A stretch of DNA of 64,000 nt from Streptomyces sp. NBC_01463 (GCA_036227345.1 CP109468.1:4154001-4218000), one strand, 5' to 3'; numbered from the stretch's first letter, positions 41,688 through 50,914 are shown. The notes: generated by a model not told the origin, from the letters alone. Program-made: numbers and translations.

Positions 41688-42719
41688 ATGAGTACAGCGA
41701 CTGCGGTCGTGGTCTACGGGGCGACGGGACACACCGGTCGCTTCATCGTCGCCGAGCTCCGGCGGCGCGGATTCACCCCGGTCCTCTCCGGCCGGAACGC
41801 GGCACGGCTGGAGGCGCTGGCGGCCGAGTGGGGCGAGGCGGAGGTACGGCCGGCCGGCGTGGACGACGCGGGCGCGCTCGACCGGGCGCTCGCCGGCGCG
41901 GCGGCCGTCATCAACTGCGCCGGCCCCTTCGCGGTGACCGGCGGCCCGGTCGTCGAGGCCGCCCTGCGGGCGGGGATCCCGTACGTCGACGTCGCGGCGG
42001 AGATCGAGGCGAACGCCGCGATGTTCGCCGACCACACGGAGGCGGCCCTGCGGGCGGGCACTCCCGTGGTGCCGGCCATGGCCTTCTACGGCGGGCTGGG
42101 CGACCTGCTGGTCACCGCGGCGATGGGCGGGGCGACGTCCGCCGATTCGGTGGACGTCGCGTACGGACTGAGCAGTTGGCGCCCCACGGCGGGCACCCGG
42201 GAGGCGGGACAGGTCTCCCACGACCGCCGCGCGGGCCGTCGGGTGCGGTACGCGGACGGCGCGCTGCGCTACCACGACGACGCGGTGTCGCAGGGCGACT
42301 GGCTGTTCCCCGAACCGCTGGGCCGGCGCGCGGTGATCACGGAGTTCACCATGGCCGACGTCGTCACCGTGCCCAGCCATGTGAAGGTGTCCGAGGTCCG
42401 TACCCACATGTCCGTCGAGGCGGCGGGCGACCTGGCGGGGAAGGACACTCCGGCACCGGAGGCGGTCGACACGCTGGGGCGCTCGGACCAGACGTTCGTC
42501 GTCGACGTCCTGGTCCGCGCGGACGGCGTCGAGCGCCGCGCCACGGCACGCGGCCAGGACATCTACGCCGTCACCGCACCCCTGGCGGTGGAGGCCGTCG
42601 CACGCATCCTGACCGGCCGCACGCGGACCACGGGGGTGGCCTCGGCCGGGGCGATGTTCGACGCGGCGGACTTCCTCCGCGCGCTGGCCCCGTACGTGAC
42701 GGTCGAGTTGCCGGCCTGA
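41688..42719 (+). CDS. Saccharopine dehydrogenase-like NAD(P)-binding oxidoreductase
   Basis: A 343-residue enzyme with an N-terminal Rossmann fold (VVVYGATGHTGRFIVAELRRRG, VINCAGPFAVTGGPVVEAAL, YVDVAAEIEANAAM), as in saccharopine dehydrogenase-like and trans-acting enoyl reductase proteins. The middle region is strand-rich and likely forms the substrate domain (EFTMADVVTVPSHV). The substrate is unknown. It lies divergent from the GlxA-type regulator, which probably controls it. Confidence 0.8.
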   Translation: MSTATAVVVYGATGHTGRFIVAELRRRGFTPVLSGRNAARLEALAAEWGEAEVRPAGVDDAGALDRALAGAAAVINCAGPFAVTGGPVVEAALRAGIPYVDVAAEIEANAAMFADHTEAALRAGTPVVPAMAFYGGLGDLLVTAAMGGATSADSVDVAYGLSSWRPTAGTREAGQVSHDRRAGRRVRYADGALRYHDDAVSQGDWLFPEPLGRRAVITEFTMADVVTVPSHVKVSEVRTHMSVEAAGDLAGKDTPAPEAVDTLGRSDQTFVVDVLVRADGVERRATARGQDIYAVTAPLAVEAVARILTGRTRTTGVASAGAMFDAADFLRALAPYVTVELPA

Positions 42720-42788
42720 CCGGCCGCGCCTCGGGCGTGAGGGCCGAGCCGCCGGCCCGGCCCTGCCCGCCTGGCAGGATCCCCTCCC

Positions 42789-43610
42789 ATGACTGCCGAT
42801 TCCTGGAGCACGCACGGTCTCGACCTCGGGCCGGACACCGTGATCAAGACGTTCCGTCCCGGCCACCACGAGCAGAGCGAGCGCGAATGGCGGGCGCTCA
42901 CGCTGCTCGGCGCCCACGCTCCCGGGCTCGCCCCCGCGCCCCGGCACGCGGATCTCACCTCCGACGAACCGACCGTGGCGATGTTCCGCCTCCCGGGCCT
43001 GCCGCTCCGCGGGCAACGGATCGACGGCCCCCGGCTCGACGCCCTGGTCTCGGCGGTGACCGAGGTGCACGACTGCGTGCCCGCGCACCTGCTGGACGAG
43101 GTGCCCGTCAGGCCGGGGCACCGGCAGTACCTGGCCCGTCGGATCGAGGCCTGGGCGCCGCGGACCCGCCCCCGGGTCGGGCCCGGGGTGGGCGGGGCCA
43201 TGGACCGCGGCCTGGAGTGGCTGGCGGGCGCGGACCCGTGGCACGCGGGAGACCGGCCGGGCATCCGGCCGGTGTTCGGCCCGGGGGACGGCAACCTCGC
43301 CAACTACCTGTGGGACGGCTCCCGGGTACGGATCGTCGACTTCGAGGAGTCCGGCCGCAGCGACCGTCCCCTCGAACTGGCGGAGATCACCGAGCACGTG
43401 TCCGCCTGGGTCGGCGAACCCCTCGACGCCGAGGAGTTCATCGGCCGTTTCGAACTGGACGCCGCGGAGCGGGCCCTGCTGCTCGACACCCGTCGGCTGG
43501 TCGCCCTCGTATGGCTGTTCCTGCTCTCGTTCGACGACCCCGAGCACCCCCGCAATCCGCCGGGGACGGCCGAACGTCAGGCGGTTCGGCTGTCCCGGCT
43601 GCTGGACTGA
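42789..43610 (+). CDS. Phosphotransferase-family protein with variant catalytic loop
   Basis: A 273-residue APH-like protein. It retains VIKTFRPGHHEQSEREWRAL at the ATP-binding strand and IVDFEESGRSDRPLEL at the metal site, but the usual HGDxxxxN loop reads FGPGDGNLANYL, lacking the His. The catalytic Asp and Asn are kept in this variant. CAGGAT at 42775-42780 lies 8 nt before the ATG, so the transcript is probably leaderless. Confidence 0.8.
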   Translation: MTADSWSTHGLDLGPDTVIKTFRPGHHEQSEREWRALTLLGAHAPGLAPAPRHADLTSDEPTVAMFRLPGLPLRGQRIDGPRLDALVSAVTEVHDCVPAHLLDEVPVRPGHRQYLARRIEAWAPRTRPRVGPGVGGAMDRGLEWLAGADPWHAGDRPGIRPVFGPGDGNLANYLWDGSRVRIVDFEESGRSDRPLELAEITEHVSAWVGEPLDAEEFIGRFELDAAERALLLDTRRLVALVWLFLLSFDDPEHPRNPPGTAERQAVRLSRLLD

Positions 43611-43656
43611 GACCGGGCGGGCGCGATCCCGTACGGTCCGGCGAGGCGCGCCGGCC

Positions 43657-44484
43657 CTATGCCAGGAACGCCGACACCAGCTCCGTGAACCGGTCGGCGT
43701 CATCGACCCACGGGTAGTGCCCCGCCCCCTCCTGGACGACGAGTGTCGCGTCGGGGAACAGGGCGGCGAAGTCGGCCGCCGAGCGGGGCGGGCTGTTCAG
43801 GTCGAACTCCCCGGCGAGCAGCAGGACGGGCGCCCCGAAGGCGGCGAGCGCGGCACGGGTGGCGGGCGGGTCGAAGGCGCCCTCGGCCCCGAAGCCCGCG
43901 ACTGCGTCCGGGTTGTCGGGCCGGCTCGCCGCGTGGTGGGCGCGGGCGGCCTCGTCCCACCGGCCGTAGAAGAACGGGTCGACGGCCGCCCAGTCCGTGC
44001 CCGTCCCCCGGGTGATCGCCTCCAGCGCGGCGAACGCCGCCGGGAACCACGGCTCGCCGCTCCGCAGCCGGGCGAGCGCACGCCGCTCCTCCCCGCCGAT
44101 GTCGATGCCGACGGCCCGGGCCCCGGGGGTGATCAGGGCGAGGCGGCCGACGCGCGACGGGTGGCGGGCCGCGTACTGGACGGCGATGTTCGCTCCGGCG
44201 GAGTGCCCGAGCAGGTCCGTACGCGCGAGACCGAGGTGAGCGCGGAGGGCCTCGATGTCGTCGACGAGCCGGTCGCAGCGGTAGCCGGCGGTGTCCTCGG
44301 GGACCGCCGAGCGGCCTGTGCCGCGCAGGTCCGGGACGATCAGACGGCGATGGGCGGAGAGGCCGCCGAGCTCGCCCAGGTAGCGGGAGTCCGCGGGGCC
44401 GCCGGGGATGCAGACGAGCGGATCGCCGGCTCCGTACGTGCGGTAGGCGAGCTGGGTTCCGTCGGAGGCGCAGAAGGTGGACAC
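43657..44484 (-). CDS. Alpha/beta hydrolase
   Basis: A 275-residue hydrolase of the proline-iminopeptidase/haloperoxidase-like group. The nucleophile elbow is LLGHSAGANIAVQYA (Ser), the oxyanion region CIPGGPADSRYLGEL, the acid near LLAGEFDLNSPP and the His in EGAGHYPWVDD. It is divergent from an HTH regulator, with three copies of a 13-bp motif between them, and is probably repressed by that regulator. Confidence 0.88.
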   Translation of the reverse strand: MSTFCASDGTQLAYRTYGAGDPLVCIPGGPADSRYLGELGGLSAHRRLIVPDLRGTGRSAVPEDTAGYRCDRLVDDIEALRAHLGLARTDLLGHSAGANIAVQYAARHPSRVGRLALITPGARAVGIDIGGEERRALARLRSGEPWFPAAFAALEAITRGTGTDWAAVDPFFYGRWDEAARAHHAASRPDNPDAVAGFGAEGAFDPPATRAALAAFGAPVLLLAGEFDLNSPPRSAADFAALFPDATLVVQEGAGHYPWVDDADRFTELVSAFLA

Positions 44485-44502
44485 AGGGCGATCCTGTCAC
44501 TC

Positions 44503-44560
44503 ATAACCCGGTTATACAACTCGGTTATGACGTATGGAGCAGGGTATATAACTGGGTTGT
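44503..44560. promoter_or_regulatory. Three copies of a 13-bp palindromic operator
   Basis: ATAACCCGGTTAT (44503-44515), ACAACTCGGTTAT (44516-44528, directly adjacent) and ATAACTGGGTTGT (44548-44560) share ATAACYSGGTTRT. The third overlaps the start codon of the HTH gene at 44559 and its -10 region. Confidence 0.8.
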
Positions 44561-45200
44561 GGCAGCAGCCGAAGAGAACACACGACACACCCCGCGCACC
44601 CCGGCGGCCGCGGCGGGCACCGGCGGTACCCCCGCTCTGACCGAGGAGCAGGCCGGGCGGATGTTCGCCGGGATGAACGACGTGATCCGCGCCGGCGAGG
44701 AGATGCGCAGGCTCCGCGCCGAGATGATCCAGGTGCTCACCGGCTTCGGCTGGACCCAGGAGCGCATCGCCCGGCTCACCGACATGAGCCAGCCCGCCGT
44801 GTCCAAGCAGGTGGCGAAGTACCGGGACGCCGGTCCCGGACCCTCCATGGACGTCTCCCTCGGCCAGCACGACCTGCCGTGGCTGGAGGGACGCCTGTGG
44901 GGGCTCGCCGAGGACCTCTCGGAGACGTACGACGGAGCCGCCCGCTGCACTCCCTGCGTCGGCGCACTCGCGCGCGGGAAGAAGCGCTTCACCGAGCGGA
45001 CCGTCGACGAACTGCGCCGGCTCGTCGAGGAGGACCTGCGGCTGCACGCCGCGGAACTGCCCGCCGGCCACCGCGAGGCGTACGACGAGATCAGCCGCGG
45101 CCTCGACGTACCGGCCGGGACCGCCACCGCCCCGGCCGGCTCGGCCTCCGTGCGCCGCGCCCTCGCCCACCGGATCCAGCGCGACCGGCTGAGGGGCTAG
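44559..45200 (+). CDS. Helix-turn-helix DNA-binding protein
   Basis: A 213-residue protein. An HTH is visible at about residues 65-90 (FGWTQERIARLTDMSQPAVSKQVAKY), of the sigma-70 region 4/Xre-like type. A CxxC motif (ARCTPCVGAL) in the middle could bind a metal or respond to redox. The C-terminal third is helical and basic at the end. GTG 44559 lies 8 nt after TATATA, so the transcript is leaderless. The gene is divergent from the hydrolase and overlaps the third operator copy. Target assignment is inferred. Confidence 0.75.
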   Translation: MAAAEENTRHTPRTPAAAAGTGGTPALTEEQAGRMFAGMNDVIRAGEEMRRLRAEMIQVLTGFGWTQERIARLTDMSQPAVSKQVAKYRDAGPGPSMDVSLGQHDLPWLEGRLWGLAEDLSETYDGAARCTPCVGALARGKKRFTERTVDELRRLVEEDLRLHAAELPAGHREAYDEISRGLDVPAGTATAPAGSASVRRALAHRIQRDRLRG

Positions 45201-45224
45201 ACGGCCCCGGCGCGCCCCCCTCCT

Positions 45225-46658
45225 TCAGGCTTCGCGGGCCCTGACCGCGAGCGTCGCCGCCAGGACGCTCGGCACGAGCAGCAGGCCGAAGGCGGCGGCA
45301 TAGGCCGCCAGGTCGGCGGAGCCGAAGCCCAGGAAGAGGTTGAACAGGGCCGCGGCCACCCCCATCACCGCCATCTGGCCCAGGTTCTGACTGGTCTGCA
45401 TGGCGCTGCTGGCGTACCCCTGCCGGCCCGGCGGGCTGTGGGTGAGCGAGAGCAGGGTGAGGGAGGGCGTGGCCATGCCCATGCCGACGGCCGCGAGGAC
45501 CATGGCCCCGGCGGCGGTGAGGGCGGGCAGCGCGGGCAGCGTGCCCACCGCGGCGAGCGCCACCGCCGCCCCCATCACCAGGGCCCCGGCCGTGACCAAC
45601 CGGTGGCGGGAGACCCGGCCCTGGAGCCGCCCCTGGAGCCAGGAGGAGCCGGCCCAGGCGATGGCGGCCCCCGTGAAGGCCAGTCCGGTCTGCACGGGCG
45701 GCACGCGCCTCGCGGTGTTCAGCAGCAGCGGCACGAAGGCCTCCAGCGTGAAGTACGCCCCCGAGGTGAGGCCGCGCAGCAGCACGGCGGCGGGCAGTCC
45801 GCGCGCGGCACGCCACGTGCCCGCCGGGAGCAGCCTCGGCACGAACACCACCAGCAGGGCGACTCCCGCCACCCCGCACAGCAGATGGCGTACGTCCCAG
45901 CCCGAGACGGCGTACTGCCCGAGCGCCGCCCCCACGCTCACGGCCGCCGCGACCATCAGCGCGGGCCGCGGCGTCACGTCCGCCGCCGGACCGGTTTCCT
46001 GCTTCGACCGCGCCCGGGACCGCCCCTGCCCCTGTCCCTGTCCCTGTCCCTGCCAGGATGGGTTGCGGAGCATGACGACGACGACCAGCGACGGGATCAC
46101 GGTGAGGGCGGCCAGCCCGAAGAACACCAGGCGCCAGGACCACCAGGCGGCCACCAGGCCCGCGAGCGGCGGGCCGGCCAGTGACGGGATGATCCAGCAG
46201 GTGCTCATCAACGCCAGGGCGCGCGCCCGCAGCCGGTCCGGATAGGCGTGGGCGATGGCCGTGTTGATGGCCACCGCGATCATCCCGGCCGCCACCCCGT
46301 CCAGGAAGCGCCCCGCCGCCAGTTGCCAGATGGTGGTGCTGGTGGCCGAGACGACCAGGGTGACCACCGCGAGCACCACGCCCGCCGCCAGCGGGCGGCC
46401 CGGCCCCGCACGGTCCGCCCAGTCACCGCCCAGCACCCCGCCGAACAGGCTCGCCGCGACGAAACAGCCCGCCACCAGCGGGTAGAGCGGCACCCCGTCC
46501 AAGTCGCGGGCGGCCACCGGCAGCATGGGCACGACGGCGAGTGCGGCGAACCCGGTCAGGAACATGACCGCGGCGAAGCTGAACGTGGCGGCCGCGTACG
46601 TCCGGGAGAACAGCCGCTCATCGGCGGCCGCGGGCCGCACCGCCGCCTGGCCGGTCAT
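45225..46658 (-). CDS. MFS transporter with Gln-Gly repeat in the central loop
   Basis: A 477-residue transporter with about 12 helices; the signature is GGVLGGDWADRAGPGRPLAAG. The cytosolic loop between helices 6 and 7 contains five Gln-Gly dipeptides (WQGQGQGQGQGRSRARSK) from a hexanucleotide repeat. ATG 46658 is followed by MTGQAAVRPAAADERLFSR; the site before it is weak. The compound exported is unknown. Confidence 0.85.
   Translation of the reverse strand: MTGQAAVRPAAADERLFSRTYAAATFSFAAVMFLTGFAALAVVPMLPVAARDLDGVPLYPLVAGCFVAASLFGGVLGGDWADRAGPGRPLAAGVVLAVVTLVVSATSTTIWQLAAGRFLDGVAAGMIAVAINTAIAHAYPDRLRARALALMSTCWIIPSLAGPPLAGLVAAWWSWRLVFFGLAALTVIPSLVVVVMLRNPSWQGQGQGQGQGRSRARSKQETGPAADVTPRPALMVAAAVSVGAALGQYAVSGWDVRHLLCGVAGVALLVVFVPRLLPAGTWRAARGLPAAVLLRGLTSGAYFTLEAFVPLLLNTARRVPPVQTGLAFTGAAIAWAGSSWLQGRLQGRVSRHRLVTAGALVMGAAVALAAVGTLPALPALTAAGAMVLAAVGMGMATPSLTLLSLTHSPPGRQGYASSAMQTSQNLGQMAVMGVAAALFNLFLGFGSADLAAYAAAFGLLLVPSVLAATLAVRAREA
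46025..46054 (-). repeat. Hexanucleotide repeat inside the MFS gene
   Basis: Five tandem units of CCTGTC/CCTGCC encode the Gln-Gly run. The unit length is a multiple of three, so copy changes keep the frame. Confidence 0.85.
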
Positions 46659-46884
46659 CGCCTGCCGCCGGTCATCGACCGGCCGAATCCCTCGCCGCGG
46701 ACGGGAGTTGGCACGAACTCGGTGCGGGCGGGAGCATGCGCGCACCCGTCGGCGAAGGCTTTCGGATCATGGGTCACGGGCGTCCAAACTAGGCGGAGCG
46801 CACGAAGGCCCGCCACCGGATTTCATGCCGTCCGAAGCCGCACCGCCGACCGCGGCCGCCGCCCTCGGATCCGGGCCGTACGCC

Positions 46885-48003
46885 TCAGCGTCCGCCCACC
46901 GCCGCACTCGCCGCCCGCAGCGCGTCCCCGTCCCTCCCCATGAGCAGGTCGGTGCTGTCCGCCCACTGGTCGACGACCCCGGTCAGCGGCAGCCCGCGCA
47001 GGTCCGGGTCGGTGACCGAGGCGGCCAGCGGGCGGGCGAAGCGTTCCGCGTGCAGGACGAGGAACGGACGGCCGTGGTACGGGCGGGGCGACGGGTCCAC
47101 CGGGTCGGTCAGCCCGGCCGCGTTCTGCCGGACCGCCACCGCTTCGTACGCCGCGCACAGGTGCCGCTCCCGCTCCGGGTACTCCGTCGCCGCCAGCGCT
47201 CCCCGCAGCGACGGCGTCAGCTCCCCGGCCGCCTCCAGCCGGGCGAACGCGCTGCCCAGCCACTTGCCGTACGGCGGGTAGCGCCGCTCCAGCAGCAGGC
47301 ACAGCCGCATGAGGTCGCGGACCAGCCGCCCGGCGACGACGGCCGAACCGAGGTCGTCGCCGGCCTCGGCGCAGCGTCCGACGAACGCCTCCTCCTGGGA
47401 GATCCGCTGCCACTGGCAGGCCAGGACGTGGCGCCACACCTGTTCGGGGTAGCGGGCCAGCCGCGCGCGTGCGGTGGTGAGGAGACCGGGGCCGTCGTGG
47501 AACACGGCGCCGGCGGTGACCTGGGCGAGCCTCTGCTGCGGCATGGCGAGCCAGTCCCGTACGGCGGGTTCCGTGGTGGAGGCGTCGAGGCCCACCTCCC
47601 GGACCAGCCAGGCGCCGGTGTCGTGCGCGACCACGCGGTGGTCGACGGGTCCGTCGGTCATCGCCATGTGGCCGACCGGGTCGAGCGGGTCGGCGGCCGG
47701 GCGGAAATGGGTGGGCCAGCCGCGGATCTCCTTGGGCAGCCGGTCCGCCAGCAGCCGCCGGATCGCGTCGCCGTGGGCCGCCGCGTCGTCCGGCGCGAGG
47801 AAGAGGTCCAGGCACGGGCCCCAGTCGTGGTCGGTCGAGCGCGCGGTGTCGAAGCCGAGCACCTCCGATCCGGCGCCGATCCGCGCGGCGGCGTACGGCA
47901 GGCCGGGGAAGGCGTCGTCGAGGACGGGCCGCACCGCGGTCTCGTACAGAATCCTGGAGAGCTCCAGACCGGGCAGGAACGCGGCTTCGACGGGGATCGG
48001 CAT
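46885..48003 (-). CDS. DUF4037 (nucleotidyltransferase-like) protein
   Basis: A 372-residue protein. The N-terminal part has a nucleotidyltransferase-type pattern: ARIGAGSEVLGFDTARSTDHDWGPCLDLFL, in which GSEVLGFD and DHDWG parallel the GS-x-DxD motif. The rest is helical (QQRLAQVTAGAVFHDGPG, RRYPPYGKWLGSAF), typical of DUF4037. The substrate is unknown; relatives are often found with resistance genes. Confidence 0.8.
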   Translation of the reverse strand: MPIPVEAAFLPGLELSRILYETAVRPVLDDAFPGLPYAAARIGAGSEVLGFDTARSTDHDWGPCLDLFLAPDDAAAHGDAIRRLLADRLPKEIRGWPTHFRPAADPLDPVGHMAMTDGPVDHRVVAHDTGAWLVREVGLDASTTEPAVRDWLAMPQQRLAQVTAGAVFHDGPGLLTTARARLARYPEQVWRHVLACQWQRISQEEAFVGRCAEAGDDLGSAVVAGRLVRDLMRLCLLLERRYPPYGKWLGSAFARLEAAGELTPSLRGALAATEYPERERHLCAAYEAVAVRQNAAGLTDPVDPSPRPYHGRPFLVLHAERFARPLAASVTDPDLRGLPLTGVVDQWADSTDLLMGRDGDALRAASAAVGGR

Positions 48004-48101
48004 ACGGTCGACTCTGCCGCCGCCGGAAGGGGCCCGCCAGCGATTATCCGGCGACCCTGCCGGGCGGAGGGGCAGGAAGCAAGACGTCCACTTGCGGACG
48101 A

Positions 48102-48133
48102 TCTGCCACAGACCGAATTGTTACGCTGGCAGA
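48102..48133. promoter_or_regulatory. Candidate MarR operator over its own promoter
   Basis: TCTGCCA (48102-48108) and TGGCAGA (48127-48133) form an inverted repeat with an 18-nt spacer. The -10 TACGCT (48122-48127) is 7 nt before the ATG and lies between or within the arms. Confidence 0.5.
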
Positions 48134-48134
48134 C

Positions 48135-48623
48135 ATGACCGCCATGGCACCCACCCGCACCGCACCGGACCTCTCCTACCTCCTGGACCACACCAGTCAC
48201 GTCCTGCGGACCCAGATGTCGGCGGCGCTCGCCGAGATCGGGCTCACCGCACGCATGCACTGCGTCCTGGTCCACGCCCTGGAGGAGGAGCGCACCCAGA
48301 TCCAGCTCGCCGAGATCGGCGACATGGACAAGACCACCATGGTGGTGACGGTGGACGCGCTGGAGAGCGCGGGCCTCGCCGAGCGCCGCCCTTCCAGCCG
48401 GGACCGGCGGGCGCGGATCATCGCCGTCACCGAGCAGGGCGCGGCCCTGGCCGCGCGGAGCCAGGAGATCGTCGACCGGGTGCACGAGGAGGCGCTGGGC
48501 AGCCTGGCCCGGGCGGACCGGGAGACGCTCCTGCGCGCGCTGAGCCAGCTGGCCGGCGAGCACCTGGCCACCCCGGCCGAGAACCCGCGGGCGGTCCGCA
48601 GGGCCCGCCAGAGCCAGAAGTAG
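48135..48623 (+). CDS. MarR-family regulator
   Basis: A 162-residue winged-helix regulator. The core is IGLTARMHCVLVHALEEE, TQIQLAEIGDMDKTTMVVTVDALESAGLAERRPSSRDRRARII (wing with the conserved DxRxR). It lies 159 bp before a DHA2-type exporter gene on the same strand and probably controls it, along with itself. The transcript is leaderless. Confidence 0.9.
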   Translation: MTAMAPTRTAPDLSYLLDHTSHVLRTQMSAALAEIGLTARMHCVLVHALEEERTQIQLAEIGDMDKTTMVVTVDALESAGLAERRPSSRDRRARIIAVTEQGAALAARSQEIVDRVHEEALGSLARADRETLLRALSQLAGEHLATPAENPRAVRRARQSQK

Positions 48624-48782
48624 GCGACACCACCGGCCCAGCACCCATCCCCCACCCCGCCACCCACGGGCGCAGCACGGCGGAAGCCGCGCCATCCGCG
48701 GAAAATAGAACCGAAAGAAATAGTCCGCAACAAAACCATCTGCTACGTTCTCTCTTGTCGAACCGACCGACAGGAGAGCCCG

Positions 48783-50273
48783 ATGTCCGCGCCCGCTCGC
48801 CCCGTTCCCGCCCCGGCCCCCGCCCCGCCCGTCGCCCGCTCGCGCCACCTCGCTCTCGGCGTGATCGCCACCGGTCTGCTGATGACCGTGCTCGACGGCT
48901 CGATCGTGACCGTGGCGATGCCCGCCATCCAGAACGACCTCGGCTTCACTCCCGGCGGCCTCAGCTGGGTCGTCAACGCGTACCTGATCGCCTTCGGCGG
49001 CCTGCTGCTGCTCTCGGGGCGGCTCGGTGACCTCATCGGCCGCAAGCGAATGTTCCTGGCCGGCACGGCGGTCTTCACCGCCGCCTCCGTACTGGCGGGA
49101 GCGGCCGGTACCCCCGCCCTGCTGATCGCCGCCCGCTTCCTCCAGGGCGCCGGCAGCGCCATGGCGTCCGCGGTCGGCCTGGGCATCCTGGTCACCCTCT
49201 TCACCGAGAGCCGCGAACGGGCCCGCGCCATCGCCGTGTTCAGCTTCACCGGCGCGGCCGGGGCCTCGATCGGGCAGGTGCTCGGCGGGATCCTCACCGA
49301 CGCGCTCGGCTGGCACTGGATCTTCTTCATCAACCTGCCGATCGGACTCGCGGCGCTGCTCGTCGCGGCGCGCGTCCTGCCCGGCGACCGCGGGCCCGGC
49401 CTCACCGCGGGCGCGGACGCCGTCGGCGCACTCCTGGTCACCGCGGGGGTGATGGTGGGCATCTACTCCGTCGTCGAGGTCGAGTCGTACGACTGGGTGT
49501 CACCGCACACGCTCGGGCTCGGCGCCCTCGCGGTGGCCCTGCTCGCCGCGTTCTTCGTCCGCCAGGCCACGGCCGCGACCCCGCTCCTTCCGCTGCGCAT
49601 CCTGCGCTCGCGCAGTGTCGCGGGCGCCAATCTGGTCCAGATCCTCATGGTGGCCGCGCTGTTCTCGTTCCAGATCCTGGTCGCGCTGTATCTGCAGCGG
49701 GTGCTCGGCTACGGGGCCACAGCCACCGGGCTCGCCATGCTGCCGGCGGCCGCGGTCATCGGTGCCGTGTCGCTGGGGATATCGGCCCGGCTGAGCACAC
49801 GGTTCGGCGACCGGAGCGTGCTGCTGGCGGGGCTGGTCCTGCTGATCGGCGTGCTCGGCCTCCTCACCCGGCTCCCCGTCCACGCGCACTACGCCACGGA
49901 TCTGCTGCCGGTGATGTTCCTCGCCGCGGGATTCGGCCTCGCCCTCCCGGCGCTGACCACGCTCGGCATGTCGGGGGCGGGCGAGGAGGACGCCGGACTC
50001 GCGTCCGGACTGTTCAACACCACCCAGCAGATCGGCATGGCGATGGGCGTCGCCGTCCTGTCCACGCTGGCCGCCTCCCGTACCGACACCCTGCTCGCCG
50101 ACGGCAGCAGCCGGGCCGAGGCGCTGACCGGCGGCTACCACCTGGCCTTCGCCGTGGGAGCCGGACTGCTCACCGCCGCGTTCCTCGTCGCGCTGGTGGT
50201 GCTCGGACGGCCGGACCGCCACACGGCCACGGCGGCAACAGCCGCACCGACAAGTCCCGCACCTTCCGCCTGA
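48783..50273 (+). CDS. DHA2-family drug exporter (EmrB/QacA type, 14 helices)
   Basis: A 496-residue transporter. Helix 1 carries the LDGSIVTVAMPAIQNDLGF motif of the 14-helix DHA2 group, then SGRLGDLIGRKRMFLAGTAVFT (motif A) and GAAGASIGQVLGGILTDALGWHWIF (motif C, antiporter). GACAGGAG precedes the ATG. It is the third MFS exporter in the accessory stretch. A MarR gene lies upstream and a PPOX gene downstream. Confidence 0.9.
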   Translation: MSAPARPVPAPAPAPPVARSRHLALGVIATGLLMTVLDGSIVTVAMPAIQNDLGFTPGGLSWVVNAYLIAFGGLLLLSGRLGDLIGRKRMFLAGTAVFTAASVLAGAAGTPALLIAARFLQGAGSAMASAVGLGILVTLFTESRERARAIAVFSFTGAAGASIGQVLGGILTDALGWHWIFFINLPIGLAALLVAARVLPGDRGPGLTAGADAVGALLVTAGVMVGIYSVVEVESYDWVSPHTLGLGALAVALLAAFFVRQATAATPLLPLRILRSRSVAGANLVQILMVAALFSFQILVALYLQRVLGYGATATGLAMLPAAAVIGAVSLGISARLSTRFGDRSVLLAGLVLLIGVLGLLTRLPVHAHYATDLLPVMFLAAGFGLALPALTTLGMSGAGEEDAGLASGLFNTTQQIGMAMGVAVLSTLAASRTDTLLADGSSRAEALTGGYHLAFAVGAGLLTAAFLVALVVLGRPDRHTATAATAAPTSPAPSA

Positions 50274-50313
50274 CCACTGCCCACCGGTCCCCGCCGGCCC
50301 TGAGGAGAAACCC

Positions 50314-50850
50314 ATGCCGCCCCTTCCCACCACCCCCGTCGAGAACGAACCACAGTCCGTCACCGACACCGGCTCCGACTCCGGTCCGGGCGCAGGTCCG
50401 GGGCCGCGCGTGCTCACCGAAGCGGAACTGTCCCGGCTGCTCCGGGAGCAGCAGTTCGGCGTCCTGGCGAGCGTGCGGCGCACCGGGCACCCCCATCTGA
50501 CGACGGTGCTCTACTCCTGGGACGCCGAAGAGCGTGTGGTGCGCGTGTCCAGCACCGCCGACCGCCTCAAGCCGCGTCAGCTGCGCACCGATCCGCATGC
50601 GGCGCTGCACGTCAGCGGCCCGGACGTGTTCTCGTTCGCGGTCGCCGAGGGCGAGGCGGAGGTGTCGGCTCCGGCGGCCGTGCCCGGGGACGACGTCAGT
50701 CGCGAACTCCTCTCCCTGACACCGGGTTTCGCGGACCCGGCCGAGGAGGCGGCCTTCCTGGCCCAGGTGGTCGCGGACCGGCGCGTGGTGATCCGGATCC
50801 GCGTCTCCCGGCTGTACGGAACGGCGCTGGACATCCCGGCCGCGGACTGA
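50314..50850 (+). CDS. PPOX-class probable F420-dependent enzyme
   Basis: A 178-residue protein. After a Pro/Ser/Gly-rich N-terminal 30 residues, the split barrel begins with LLREQQFGVLASVRRTGHPHLTTVLYSWD and continues with RVSSTADRLKPRQLR and HVSGPDVFSFAVAEG. It follows the exporter gene by 40 bp with GAGGAGAAA as ribosome-binding site, so the two may be co-transcribed. A detoxification role with the exporter is a plausible inference. Confidence 0.8.
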   Translation: MPPLPTTPVENEPQSVTDTGSDSGPGAGPGPRVLTEAELSRLLREQQFGVLASVRRTGHPHLTTVLYSWDAEERVVRVSSTADRLKPRQLRTDPHAALHVSGPDVFSFAVAEGEAEVSAPAAVPGDDVSRELLSLTPGFADPAEEAAFLAQVVADRRVVIRIRVSRLYGTALDIPAAD

Positions 50851-50914
50851 GCTCGGCGGCCGGGCCCCACCCGGGGCCACATGAGCACCTCCCGGAAGCT
50901 CTAGGATCCCGCCC

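Noticed and set aside
40574..43717. A 1047-codon plus-strand open frame
   Set aside because: It is a shadow of the GlxA regulator, the oxidoreductase and the kinase in another frame; its product is Arg/Gly/Pro-rich with no domain pattern.
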